From Rhodamnia argentea (Eukaryota; Streptophyta; Magnoliopsida; Myrtales; Myrtaceae), in assembly GCF_020921035.1 (NCBI RefSeq), contig NC_063152.1, forward strand, positions 29,077,903 to 29,141,902: 64,000 nucleotides of DNA. Reading direction: 5' to 3'. Every line of letters begins with the position of its first letter. The stretch's first letter is position 1. A program made the position numbers and the translations under genes. Below are positions 1 to 11,434 of the stretch, piece after piece. A model generated the notes under the pieces. The model saw only the letters and a list, made by a program, of their open reading frames with translations, did no database searches and was not told the origin of the DNA.

Positions 1-572
1 AGCTCAATTTCTGTACCCTTCCAAAACAGATCTTCGGCATTTTTAAGCATCGAATTGGCTGCAAAGACCTTTATCAGCACATTATAAATAACAGCAAATC
101 CAACCACATCAGCCGGCCTCTCAAGCAGAAAGTCGGTCAATTCTAACATGTCCGCATTCAACTCCTTCAAATAGCAAACCATACCTCTCAGCAAGGCGTA
201 AACTTCAAGCCGCATGCCTGTGACCGCAAAAACATGAACCATAGTCCTAAGGACGACAATGGAAACTTCGAACTTGTGTTCGTTTACAATTCTCTGGAAT
301 CTAATTCTCCAGGCCACCTCCCAATTTAGAGACTTTAGCACCCTACCGAGCAAAAAGAACAACCTGTGCTTACTTCTCTCTTCGTGCGTATGCCTCACAG
401 CAGGTTTCCAAGTCTCAACCTCTGGAATTTCATCAAACACATGGTCCTCAACCAGCGCGGCCGAAGAAACCACGTAATGCCATCTAAAAGGTGGTTTTTT
501 TCGTAGAACTGCGGAATAACGAAGCAAATAGAAACCGGTTAAACGAGCATTCCTATGTAAATATACACCCAT
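1..572 (-). CDS. Pentatricopeptide repeat (PPR) protein, N-terminal part, cut by window edge
   Basis: An open frame of 190 codons runs from an ATG at 572 down to base 1 without a stop; the rest lies outside the window. An in-frame TGA sits just upstream (597-599), so this ATG is the first possible start. The first ~45 residues are rich in Arg, Leu and Tyr with few acidic residues, which fits an organelle presequence. Helical repeats follow: a VVLRTMVHVFAVTGMRLEVY-type stretch, then VIYNVLIKVFAANSMLKNAE, which has the classic PPR pattern (Y-N-x-L-I-K, then small residues before the second helix). PPR proteins bind organellar RNA for editing, splicing or stability. I infer the P subclass because the motifs look like ~35-residue repeats, but too little is visible to be sure. 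The ORF at 597-794 just upstream is probably leader sequence. Confidence 0.85.
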   Translation of the reverse strand, partial: MGVYLHRNARLTGFYLLRYSAVLRKKPPFRWHYVVSSAALVEDHVFDEIPEVETWKPAVRHTHEERSKHRLFFLLGRVLKSLNWEVAWRIRFQRIVNEHKFEVSIVVLRTMVHVFAVTGMRLEVYALLRGMVCYLKELNADMLELTDFLLERPADVVGFAVIYNVLIKVFAANSMLKNAEDLFWKGTEIE

Positions 573-815
573 GAATAGCTCGAAGTCGCCAAGTGATCAA
601 AATGAAGCCGCTTTCTTCCGAATTCCTTGACAAAGACGGTGCTTTCCCACCATTGAATCATGCCTCACAGATTCGGAAAAAGAAGTGAAAGCACACAAAC
701 CAAGTAATAGGATGATAAGTCGAGCTTGAAAACGAAACAGGACATGCCACGGTTGAAGCCGAGAACTGAGATAGTACCCAGTTGTCCAATTCAAGTGTCT
801 ATGCGCGCGCGCAGG

Positions 816-846
816 GGAGAGAGAGAGAGAGAGAGAGAGGAGAGAG
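816..846. repeat. (GA)n microsatellite
   Basis: A run of GA dinucleotides with one interruption lies about 245 bp upstream of the PPR start codon, probably in its promoter or leader. A (TCC)n run follows at about 977-1005. Similar GA/CT tracts lie close to several gene starts in this window. Confidence 0.9.
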
Positions 847-2059
847 TTCCGAAACTGCAGAGAGGTGCACCGAAAGGTTTTCGGTGCTGAAGGGGAAGAC
901 TTCGGCGCAGTGGCCGCTGTTTGGTACAGGAACTTTCCTGATTCCTTGCCTGGATTGCAGAGTAGTGCTTTGTTTCTTCCTCCTCCTCCTCCTCCTCCTC
1001 CTTCGTCTTCTTTTTTAATATTTTATTTTTTATATATTTTTAATTTTTGAACACTTGAACATCCCAAAAATTAATGTAAAAGATTTTACATTCCAATTTC
1101 GAGTGCTGGTTTTTTTGGTCGAATTTTTAGAGTGCTGGTTGGTTGGGAAAAATTTTCATCATAAATGAAAATGCTTTTGGGAAAATCGTTTTTTAGAAAA
1201 ATGGTTAGTTTTGCCATGTTTGGTGAAATGTAACCGAATTTTTTTTTTTGGTGTTTAGATTTATTTGGAAAATGATTTCAATCTCATAATTTATTGAGGC
1301 GATTTTTTTTTTGAGTTTTAATTTTTTTTTATATTTTTTTTAGCTTTTTTTTTTCTTTTGTTCCCTTCTCTCTTGGCTAGTGGCCGGCCACGGCGACAGC
1401 AGGAACCATCCACAAGCGAGGAAAAAATTTGAAAAGAAATATAAAATGAAAAAAATAAAAAATAAATATTATTATGTCAATATATTAGCATATTAATATA
1501 ATTAAAAATTCAAGAGATGCTACTATCAAAAAGTATATTCACCTTTTCAAATTTAAGAATTTATTTTTTAAATTTCATGTATGAATATTTCATTGATTAA
1601 AAAGCATTTTGGGTCATTTTCGACTAATCAAACGGGTAAAAAGTCTAAAAAATCAATTCCCAAAAATACTTTCTCTCCAACGAACAACCGCACCCTTACG
1701 CAAGCAATGAAGTACTCCAAGTCAAGGTCAACGTTTCGTCTTCGTCTTCGTTTTCATCTACCAAAGAGGGAAGCCTTAGCAATGGCGTACTCCAAGTGCA
1801 AACTCCAAAGCCACCGCAGAACTATAAATTAACCCAAAAACATCTCACCGGAAGCATCAAGGCGTAGAGTACTGCACTTTTGACACTAGAGAGAGCTCGA
1901 AGCTTGTCATATCCGACAGCATCTTCCGGGATGAGTTCGCGCAGGACCCCGCTGCCTACTTTCGCGATTTGCGGAACAATTAGAAGCTAACTACCAAGTA
2001 AAAGGAGAGATTTGAGTTGTTGCTTGTAGTCTAATGTCTCTCTTTTGGTTTAGCCAGAG

Positions 2060-2700
2060 ATGTTCACAGGCAAAAGGATATCGGAAGTACCAAAATTTGT
2101 GTACGGCACTTGCTATTACTTAAGTATCAATTTTTTTGAAAAACGATTACTTAAGTGTCTATTTCGATATGTTTGGCCAAAAAACCGGCATGGCATTTTT
2201 CTATTAATATCTAAAGTCGACGTGGCTTGCCGGAGGTCCAGTTAGTAATAAAAAGAGGTAAAAGTTTAGAAAAATATTAAAGAACTAAAATACAAACTTA
2301 ATTAGATTAAAAAAATAAAAAAGCTAAACATTAAAAAAAATTAAAAATAAGCTGAATTTAAAAAAAAAAATGCATAGGCCTCGCGGACTAGTTCTCAATC
2401 ATTCTTTTTGTGTGTGTGTGTAATTTTTAGCTTATTTTTAAGTTTAATTTAATTAAAATTTGTATTTGAAAAAAATTATTTTTTAGCTTATTTGTAAATG
2501 TAGAAGTCCACATGGACTGAATTTTTAAAAAAAAATATGCCATGTCATATTAGAAATTTAATTATAAATGCCACCTAATCAATTTGGCCGAAATTTCTCC
2601 AATTTGGCATTTAAGTGAGGTGGCAAAAATTTTTGATACTAAAGTAAGCATTGTACACAAATTTTGACACTTCTGATATCATTTTGGCGGTGTCAGGCAT
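2060..2700. repeat. Fold-back (long inverted repeat) element
   Basis: The left part (about 2065-2250: GTACCAAAATTTGTGTACGG, then AAGTATCAATTTTTTT) is matched in reverse complement by the right part (about 2500-2690: ATACTAAAGTAAGCATTGTA, then AAATTTTGACAC). The two arms are imperfect and are separated by an AT-rich centre. No transposase frame is inside. This looks like a non-autonomous DNA transposon of the fold-back or MITE type. Confidence 0.55.
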
Positions 2701-2865
2701 CACCTTTATTGTCCATGCATTTATGTGGTATATTTTGTACTATATTCTCGTGTTTAATGCTAGTATCTCTACAAAGTAGGTTTTCATTGTGGACAGTAGT
2801 CATTGGCAGTATCTTCTAAATCAATGAGAAAAGTACCAAAAAAAGCCCTAAATTTATTTAGAGGT

Positions 2866-3290
2866 GTGCAAAAGACCCAGAATCCACCTAGACTGGATTG
2901 GACCGGACCGAACTAGCCGGTTTTGGATGGTTCCCACCGGGCACTAGTCCGGTTTTCGATTGCTTAGCTGAATGAAGTTGAAAATAATACCAAAATGTTC
3001 CGAATCAAAGAAAGGTGGTGATCCGGTTGAACCTACAGAACAAGATAATGCTCCATGACGATCCTCCCACAGTGTTCGACCAAGGTGAGACTTTCCTACC
3101 CTTCTTGTCACACCCTAAGCCCGATCGCCTTAAGACCTTTCCTTCTAGATATGGTAGCCCGCAACTTCAAAGAGGACCGGGGAATCGGACCGGACCGGGG
3201 ATTTGGTTCTCGGGTGGGTCCATAAAACGAGCTGGCGGTTCACAGTTCCCATTTTGCGAAATCGGTCCCTAGAGGGCAATTCTCGATTCT
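2866..3290. repeat. GGACCGG-rich dispersed element (type seen again near 46050-46660)
   Basis: Both ends are built of CCGGTT/GGACCGGAC-type words (GGATTGGACCGGACCGAACT on the left, GGAATCGGACCGGACCGGGG on the right) around a ~200 bp centre. The same vocabulary recurs at about 14570-14730 and 46050-46660, which suggests one repeat family carrying different internal cargo. Element edges are not resolved. Confidence 0.35.
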
Positions 3291-3319
3291 ATGGTAGAAA
3301 TCACCAACCCTAAAACAGA

Positions 3320-3890
3320 TCACCCATAAATTTATTATATTGATACCGATTCGGTTGTAAACCTTTCGATTGAACTAATTTAGTCCCAAACCTTTTCACA
3401 GTGGTACAAATTCAATCAATCCGATCTATTTTAGAAGAAAATTGCTGACATGGATGTCGGCTGTCCTACGTGGCACGGTTGGTGTTGAGGTGAACATTTT
3501 AATTTTTTTTTCATATTCTAATATTTATATTTCTTTCTTTCTTTTTGCCGGTGGCCGGCAAGGCTAGCCTCACCTAGGCAACTAAGCATCGACAAGGCCC
3601 CCCTTGCCAAATCTGAAGAGGCTGATTGCCCAAGCCGAGGCCAACCCTTGCCCAACGAACACCCAGCGAGGGCGCCAACGGGCAAAAAGAAAGAACTTAA
3701 ACGGAAAAATTTTAAAAAACAAAATAGTTAAAAATGTGCATGTCGGCGCTAGTTGTGCCACGTAGGACGCCCTGCGTCCACGTTGGCGATTTCTAGCCGA
3801 AATTGATCAAATGAATCGAATTGATACAAATGTGAAAAGATTTATAATTAAATTCATCCAATTGAAAAGTTTTTGACTGAATCTATATCA
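3320..3890. repeat. Fold-back element of the 'CTACGTGGCACGG' family
   Basis: The left arm contains TGTCGGCTGTCCTACGTGGC and the right arm contains its approximate complement (GTGCCACGTAGGACGCCCTG). Both are followed outward by 'AAATTGATACAAATGTGAAAAG'-like words in opposite orientation. The centre is a GC-rich GGCCGGCAAGGCTAGCC stretch. Close relatives lie at about 18690-19205, 37725-38210 and 48325-49010. It is non-coding. Confidence 0.6.
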
Positions 3891-4452
3891 AATACCAATG
3901 CAATGTGTATAGAATTTTTTTGGTACTTTTTCCATAAATCAACCCATTTGTTTTATCGCTTTTCCCCCACGACATTGACCATGACTTGCAAAGACCTGCA
4001 AATAGTGCCTTTGGAGATACAGCCATTACCATCCCCCGATACCGCTGCTTGTTTTTTGCCATTGCTTTGAAGGGTGGAAGCTGGTCAGTCAAAAAGATTC
4101 TATTGCCACTTCTACATGGTCTAGGGGATTTGGTTGAACAACCACTGCAGGAATTTGGAGATGGTGATTGGGATGGACCCACTGACTAGACAAATTACCT
4201 ATAGATATTCACTCAGAACGTAGATTGTAAGCATAGATGGAATGGAACCATTGACCTATTCATGATCACGGCAAACAAGAAACACAAGAAAGAACAAAAG
4301 CAAGAGTGGGGAAAGAGAGAAAGGAGCCTTAGTAACATGAATTGGTTATTTAGATATCACAAAAGTTGAGAAGAATCAGAAAATGACATTTGTATTTGCC
4401 CTTGTGGTCACCATCTATCTTATTCTCTAATGTGCTGACGACTTGATTTTTC

Positions 4453-7400
4453 TCACAACGTATCCGGAGACGTTATAGAATCATCAGCGGTAGATGGATC
4501 CCACCCTGGGGGCTTGATGTTTGGCCAATCTCCGCGGCATCCCAGCCTTATGTACAGGCTCTTCTTATCTGCAAGAAAGAGACGGAACCAATGAGACTTA
4601 CGGTTCAACTAGAGCCTTTTACTGCATTGAGAACAGAGTCCAAGGTTGTTTTCATTACAGCATCAAGTATGAACTGGTACTAGCCATTATTGTTTAGGAG
4701 TCACATAGACATGCTTGTTTCATAATTTTTTTAAAATGCATCGAGGTGGCATTTTAATCAGATCTCTGTGGCTCAAACCGTCCAAGGTCTGTATCAGCAT
4801 CAGCTTACTCTGGCACTAGGATCGGTCCCCTATTTCATAGCCCCTCAATTTGCAATATATGGGTCATGTGTAGCTTCACGAACTTTTACCTGGGAGCTTC
4901 CTATCTGATAAAACTAATCGTTTCAGTGCACTCAGGGATGCTTGAGCCACGGTTTTGGAGTAACTGGCATCCCAGCCTTGGAGCTTGACAACAACATCTG
5001 CATTTGCATAACCTAGACTCCCATCTTCAATGTGTCTTCTGACCTCTTTCGTAGCCGAGTCTTCGTCTGCAAAAAAGATCACAACTTACTTCAAATAAAA
5101 TCATCGCAAGGGTCTGTATAACATCATCGAAGGGAGGCCATTGTTTAGCCTCTCCAAACCTCTTTCAGGTTCAGTCAAACTTCCAGCTGCATTGAAATGA
5201 TTTTGTATAACATCATATGAACTGTCTGGAAAATGCACATTTGCAACATCCTTTCCACTTTGAACTTCAGTAAGGATAGATGTCATATCAGATCGTAAAC
5301 CAAGTAATTTCAGCAGCATCGACAGTCCTTACAAGCCACTAAATTTGATTATCATTCTGTCTCTGCTACTCGAAGATAGTCAGGAAAACTGACACAAGGG
5401 CAAAATGCATGGAGGAGGCACGGATCACTAGACTACCTGTTGCTTCAGTTGCAGACAACCATACAGTAAATCCTGCATAAAGGTGCTGCCATTTGTCAGC
5501 TCTTCGGGCAGCACCCTGCTGCCCTCCTAAAGTTGCGACAACAGCCCGGACGTGACTTTGCAAAAGAAATCAAAGAGAGAAGAGAATGAGTCATTCGTTA
5601 AGGCAAGAATTTCAAACAACTGCATCACATAATGCGTATACCTACTGAGGCTTTCTAATAAGACACCCTCTGCTTCAGCAATGGCATCATATCCTTCTGC
5701 AAGCACCCCTGGAGATGATTAGACTCATTAATGCGCTGCAAGATGGGCAATACAACAAGTCAACTCAAGATTGCCAAACCGAAAGTTGCTACATGATGTA
5801 TCTACGTATACATGTTCTTTCGCATATGAGGATTTTACTATCTATTTTCATTCTAAGTTTTTTATTTCGGAATATGTATAGAGATGCAAATAACATTCCG
5901 AATGCCATCTTCAGCGCGGATTGGCGGTATGCTGAACTCAACCTCATCAATTGCTGTTCTAAACCATCATCAGATTATGTTAACAAGTAAATTGCTCATA
6001 GGTTGCTTATGTGAATAATGTTTGGCAAACATAGTACTTTCTTCGCAATGACCTGTAGTTATGAGATGAATCTAGAAGTTTTATCTATGGGTTTTTCTGA
6101 AGTCCCGTGCCCATTATTCTATCCGCTCGGAAATTTACCACGACGATAATGATAAACATTAAGTTAATACACATGTCAATAGAAAGACTATCACGAGATA
6201 CTGTTTGATATTCTTTAGCATGGGACTATAGATGTGCCCTTTCACCAAATGTGTGGTACAGGACCAGATTTATGGCCCAGGATCGAAGGCATCTTAGTAG
6301 CCTATGTTTACAGCAGAAGTCTACTCACATGAATCGATTGTTTGCTTAGCAAATGTTTCAAGCAACTCCTTTGTCTCGAGAGGCGTGTACCTGCAGATCA
6401 TAGATTTGAGCCTTAGCAAGCATCAAATCCGTCTAAAAACAAAATACTAGGACATTGAAAAGGCACTAGTAGTGATTGATCCTGCAGATCATAAGTTAAT
6501 AATTGATTCCAAAGCTCTTCACGTGAATATGTTGTTTTAATCTTTCTCATTTCAGTCTTCATTGGGATCTTGAGGGATTTCTTTCTTTCTTTTGGGTCGA
6601 GCTTTGGTTGTGCTGGTGAAATCAGAAAGGTGGAAATTTGGCAAATACTTTTCCAGAACCCAAGAAAGGATGAAAAAAAGTAACAATACCCAAGACCAAC
6701 TGCAAGCTCTTTTGCCACTTTCTGGTTAATCTCCATCGAGTCGCCAATAATATAAATGGATGTTCCTCTAAGTAGTTGCATTGACCCTGCAGCCAGTGAC
6801 TCCCAAGACTCCACAATATCAGGCCATTTCAATTCAGGATTCTGCTTCTTCAAATTAATAACAAGCTGATCGTCGTCTAAATACCTGTCCAAAACAAGAG
6901 TCCTCACTTGAGCGCCCGGATAATCTAGGCTATTATCATCAAGTACATACACACATAGACGACTAACCATATCGTTTCATCTGACTTTATCCTATCAAAG
7001 AGAGAGTCTGTTTCCATTAGCGTCATATGGGAACCAGAATGCTTAAGTTGGATCGTTAAGGAGGTGTCATTTGCATCCACGTAAATATCTCTGGGACCTG
7101 AAATGTCGATGCCGCCGAGCTGGAGTCGCAATTCCATATCGGAAGAACCATCTGAAAACTGCATCCGCTTCACCAGTCAGTTTTCAGGAAATGCCTCATC
7201 TCATGCGGTTAGGGAAATAATAGTACTCCGATAGCAAAGGTCAAGTGCAATTTGGTGAGTTCAGTGACAGTGTAAAAGCTTGTTCCCATCTCTATGGTTA
7301 CAAACAGGATTCATCAGGTGAAGATCATCCTAAGCAAATGCACCAAAATAGAAACTTTTACGTGATATGTCCCTTAGGACAATAGATATCAATTACGAAA

Positions 7401-7991
7401 TCTACAAAATTTCACATTTTGATGCTCGGGGTTGAGAGGAAACTCTATAGTCCGCTGTGCCACAATCGTTCTTCGACATTGATGTATGAGGGGACAGTAT
7501 CGCGAGTTCTAGACATATGCAAAATCTAACCTTTAACATAAGGCTACATTACCTCCGACGTCAAATAAAGACTCTGAATTTCCCTGAGAATCTGTAAAGA
7601 TAATAGAAGCATTTCCTTTTCGATTGATCAAACAACAATTTATGCTAAGACCACCACCACAACTCGATTCGCTCCAGCATCAAAATCAAACTACAAATTC
7701 CGCAAAGCCGATCAGCTTCCATCCCTCTGATTTCTGCGCAACTAAAGCGAAAGGAAAGAAAATCGAAAACTCAATGCTCACCTCGTAGCTGATTGGAGTG
7801 GCCGGAGAGAGGCTGCTACTGCACGAGACGCGACTCCGTGTCTTGAACGCCACCGCATTGCGCGTTGCGAACTGACGAACGGGGAGAGAAGAGCGAGAAG
7901 GGGAGGGCAGCTTGAAGGTCCTTTGGTTGAAGAAGCAAGAAGCAGGAGTGGCCGTAGCCATTTCTCTGTCGAGCTCGACGGAAGAAGCCAA
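4453..7991 (-). CDS. SKL2: Shikimate kinase-like 2: plastid protein with CS domain plus inactive shikimate kinase domain
   Basis: Eight exons: 7782-7991, 6968-7158, 6690-6884, 6329-6390, 5642-5708, 5437-5555, 4890-5066 and 4453-4568. All introns are GT-AG, and the exons sum to 1137 nt (378 residues), close to the ~387 of Arabidopsis SKL2. Residues 1-70 are Ser/Arg-rich like a chloroplast transit peptide. About 71-160 is a CS (p23-like) domain ending in LKWPDIVESW. About 170-378 follows the shikimate kinase fold, with ADVVVKLQGWD and a LYIRLGCRGDWPNIKPPGWD end. Where active kinases have the GxxxxGK[S/T] P-loop this protein reads GDSMEINQK (181-189), so ATP binding should be lost. Family knowledge agrees that SKL2 has no shikimate kinase activity and that its function is unclear. 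A second ATG (codon 11) could be the real start. Confidence 0.93.
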
Positions 7992-10843
7992 TCGGAGAAG
8001 TGGATAAGACGAGTTGTTGGTTTTCTCTTTCCCTTAATTAGTTCGTAACGTTTATGGGCCTGGGCCGAAGAAAAGGCCGACCAAAGTCCATATTTATACG
8101 TCTTCATTCATCTTCTTCACGGGCCGAATTGGCGGGCCGTATCTGCAAGCCGAACAAGCAACGGAGTTACTCACTTGCACTTTAGTTTAAGAAAATTAGT
8201 TTGGACTAAACATCGATTCAGGTTTAATTTTGTGGGATGGAAGTAATTGGGTTTCGGTTCCCCAAACGATCGTGGTACTATCACGATGTATATACGGACG
8301 ATTCATATGAACAAGTTCGTTTGTTTGGAGGTCGGCGTGTCGGTATCGCCTCCTTCATGTGACAGGGGTAACTCATCTTTTTTACTTTACAACTAAAAAG
8401 TCAAGAGAATCGGTAGTGCGATCGGCCGTGATGATTCGATATGAGACGGACTAAGTCACTCTGGATAGTTTTATTGTGTGCCCTAGATTTTGCGTTTTAA
8501 GAAGATGAAATCGGGCCCCACGCGGTTCGTGGGCTAGCCAACTCAATGCACAGCCAACTTGGGGTGTTCATGTTGGCATTAGGCAGGACCACTCTATTGT
8601 ATCTAGCCTTAGTATGGCAGACATGGCAAACATGCACCTGCCGCACAAACTCTTTCGTCCGGTCAATCATCGGTGGAGAAAAAAAAAACTTCCGTAGATG
8701 GCATAAAAACACTCGGTATGTCGAGAATATGTCGGCATCTCGATGTTGCATCGCTCGCAAAAAACCGCCTTGCCCTTGTAATATCGAAAGATGTTTGAGA
8801 TTTTCTAAACCACACCGAACCATCAATTTGAAATCCAATTCAGGATTTTCCTTGAAATCTTACGAAAACTGTTCATATCCAGCTCATCATTGGGAACCAT
8901 ATCACATCCCAGATCGGATGAAAGTTGACCTATTTGGGAATTTTTGAATCGACCCTTTTTCTGAACTCTCCGAAGCATTTCATGGCTTACTACGCCCTTC
9001 TTATTAGAATCACCTAACCGTGAACCAAAAAAAAAAAGAAAAACACATCATGGATTTGGCTTCAAACATACGTGAGATCATTTTCGTATTAGGGTCTCTC
9101 TCTCTTCTGTGTGGTGGTGGTGGTGGTGGTGGTCCACAGGAAGGGCCAAAGATGAAAACGTTTGTGAGAGAGAGAGAGAGAGAGAGAGATGGGTCACGTC
9201 AACGCATTCAAAAAGTGAGTAATTATGAATGAATGATTCAGGCGGGGCTTTTGGAGTAAAAGATAAAAAAGTAGAAGTCTGAGTGAATGCTAGGCCCTCG
9301 TGGGACGCAAATTTTCATCCCATGCAAAGCGCGAAATCTAGTTTAATTGCCAAGGGATCACACAAATCTCCTCCCCTCGAGTTTCCGTAACAGCAAAAGT
9401 AGACCCCGGCATTCGAACCCCGTGAACTACATGGCATGCGACATTGAGTGGGTCATTCAAATAGACCTTCTCCTGGCTACTCGGAAAAAATCAAATTCAT
9501 TAGTTGGTTTTTGGTGTCGCGACTTTTCGAAATGGGGAAAAAGAAAGGGATTCTGCGAAAGGCGATGGACCCTTATAGAAATACTCGATAGGGTCATTAA
9601 GTTATGTCGGATATGCTATGACCAAACAGGAAAAAAAAAATGTTTAAAAAAGGAACAAAAAAAAAGAAAAAAAAAAAAAAGAGTCACTGAATAGTCCTCC
9701 TTGAATGCCGGTCGGACAAAGACAGGACTGCCCCTCAAGGTCGACAGAGAGGGAGAGAGAGAGAGAGGTGTGGTCGCTTTCACACTCATCCCCCACGCAC
9801 ATGAAAAGACAGGGGGCTAGGGCTAACTTTAGCCTCACTCCCGCTGCTGCTACGGTGACAGCCCTGTCAGCGAGTGGTCAATCATGAAGCAATGGATTGC
9901 AATATGATTTCCCCACCCCCCCGCCCCACCCCGACCCTCGTAACCCCCGCCCCGCCCCGCCCCGCTCCCTGATTGGCCAGCCACACCTGTCGACCCGCGT
10001 GTCAGTGACCGTACCCATTACGCACCCCCGCGCAGAGCCACAGTCCTTCGACTCGACGCGTCAACGTCCGTCGAACACGTGTGGACGGGAATTTTTTTCC
10101 AGGAAAAAGCAAAGAAATTTGAAAATCCAGCCCCCTTTTTTCTTTTTTTTCGAATAAAAGAATTATTCAATTTATGCTCTTTGTTCCGTCAAATATTCCC
10201 CGAGCTGAAAAAAGAATGATCCCCTCCCCCTCCCGCGAGAATTTCGCCTCATGCTGCGTCGTCGTAAGAGTTGCGTTTCCTCTTTTCGTTTTTTCTCTTT
10301 CCTTTTACTTTTTTTTTTTGTCGTTTTGTAGCTTTATTTTTTTGTGGTCAGACGTTTTGCAGCTTACGTCTATGCAAAAAGAATACATAGATGTGCTTTT
10401 TCTCTTTGTGTCAAATCCTACAGGTATTCGTTACTTTTATTAAAAATTTGACGCATAGCCATAATGAAGTAAAATGTAAAAATAAAAAAGTTGAATCGAC
10501 ACACGACTAGAGTTATGTCAAGTAGAGAAATTCACTATAATTAACACATCGAACTTCTCGTTACAATACTCGATAACATGAGAAAGAGATATTATATAAC
10601 AACAGCTATCACGGGTCTAAGCTCAAATTATTAATGAAAATATGGACTCAAATTATGAAAGCCCTTTGGTGGCTCAGGTGTGCTTACCCCCCCGACCCTC
10701 GTAGAGGCGGCTCCCCCGGACACCGCTTTAGACCCAACACAATTATACATCGTTCAAATTTTTCTGCACCCATTGCCTTTGTAAAAAAAAAAAAATGCAC
10801 TATTCGCTTGTGTGTCAATTTTTTTCAGCACTACAACTTTTTG
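7992..10843. other. Intergenic region, SKL2 promoter side, no gene seen
   Basis: About 2.85 kb upstream of SKL2. It contains poly-A/T tracts, a (GGT)n run near 9111-9130, GA runs near 9168-9190 and 9745-9768, and a cytosine-rich stretch (about 9900-10040). A tRNA-like B box in reverse orientation (CATTCGAACCCC, about 9410-9421) hints at a SINE at about 9280-9480. The ORFs at 8546-8947 and 9347-9694 are compositionally odd and have no recognisable domain. Confidence 0.5.
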
Positions 10844-11434
10844 TTATACTTTCTCTCGGATGATGTGATATAGCATGTCTATGTGCTTTATTTTTGCATG
10901 AAATTCAAGATTTTTAACCAACAATACATAACTCCGATTATCACTCCTAATTTGCACTCCTCCTTGTGTAAAACCAAGCTCCTTATATAATTTGCACATC
11001 CAGATCATTTCCTTAGCAGCATGAGTAAGAGCAATGTACTCTGCCTTAGTACTAGATAAATCAACCATGTTCTATCTCTTGCTAGTCTAACTCACAGCTC
11101 CCCGAATAAGGGAATAACATAGCCACTGGTCAACAAAAAAAAAAAAAAACCCGCTAATCATCATCCCATTGTCAGTGTCACCTCCCCAATCAGAATCCAC
11201 AAGACACTTCAGTTCTGACGCTTGCTGTCCCTTTGAGCTTTTCATGCCTTCATAGCATAATTCAAAGTCAGATGTATCGTGAAGATAACGAAGCACCTGC
11301 TTTACTGCCATACAATGCTCTTTCTCAAGATTGGACATATATCTGTTCAATACTTCCACTGCTTGAGCAATAACTGGATGAGTACACGCCAAGGACCCCC
11401 GTGTTTTGCTGTCGATAAGGAATATGAACCACAC
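10844..11434 (-). pseudogene. Ty1/Copia retrotransposon remnant: end of reverse transcriptase plus RNase H
   Basis: On the minus strand, 11434-11087 encodes the tail of a Copia reverse transcriptase (THPVIAQAVEVLNRYMSN, then AVKQVLRYLHDTSDFELCYE) and the start of RNase H (CLVDSDWGGDTDN). After a stop and a gap, 11068-10844 carries the next RNase H part (STKAEYIALTHAAKEMIWMC). The expected SGYVFTL segment is replaced by a poly-Phe stretch from a T-run. The two pieces are in broken continuity, gag and integrase are absent, and no clear LTR pair is visible. It is a dead fragment with no expected function. Confidence 0.9.

Larger units (their letters stand above)
573..4452. other. Intergenic region rich in repeats, no gene seen
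   Basis: About 3.9 kb separates the PPR gene from the 3' end of SKL2. It holds GA and TCC microsatellites near the PPR start, AT-rich low-complexity DNA (1010-1560), two fold-back elements (about 2060-2700 and 3320-3890) and a GGACCGG-rich element (about 2866-3290). No ORF here shows a recognisable domain. Confidence 0.6.

Noticed and set aside
5101..5319. Minus-strand ORF of 72 residues inside SKL2
   Set aside because: It lies wholly in the intron between exons 6 and 7 (5067-5436). The flanking exons join in frame (ACA G|AC) to the family sequence without it.
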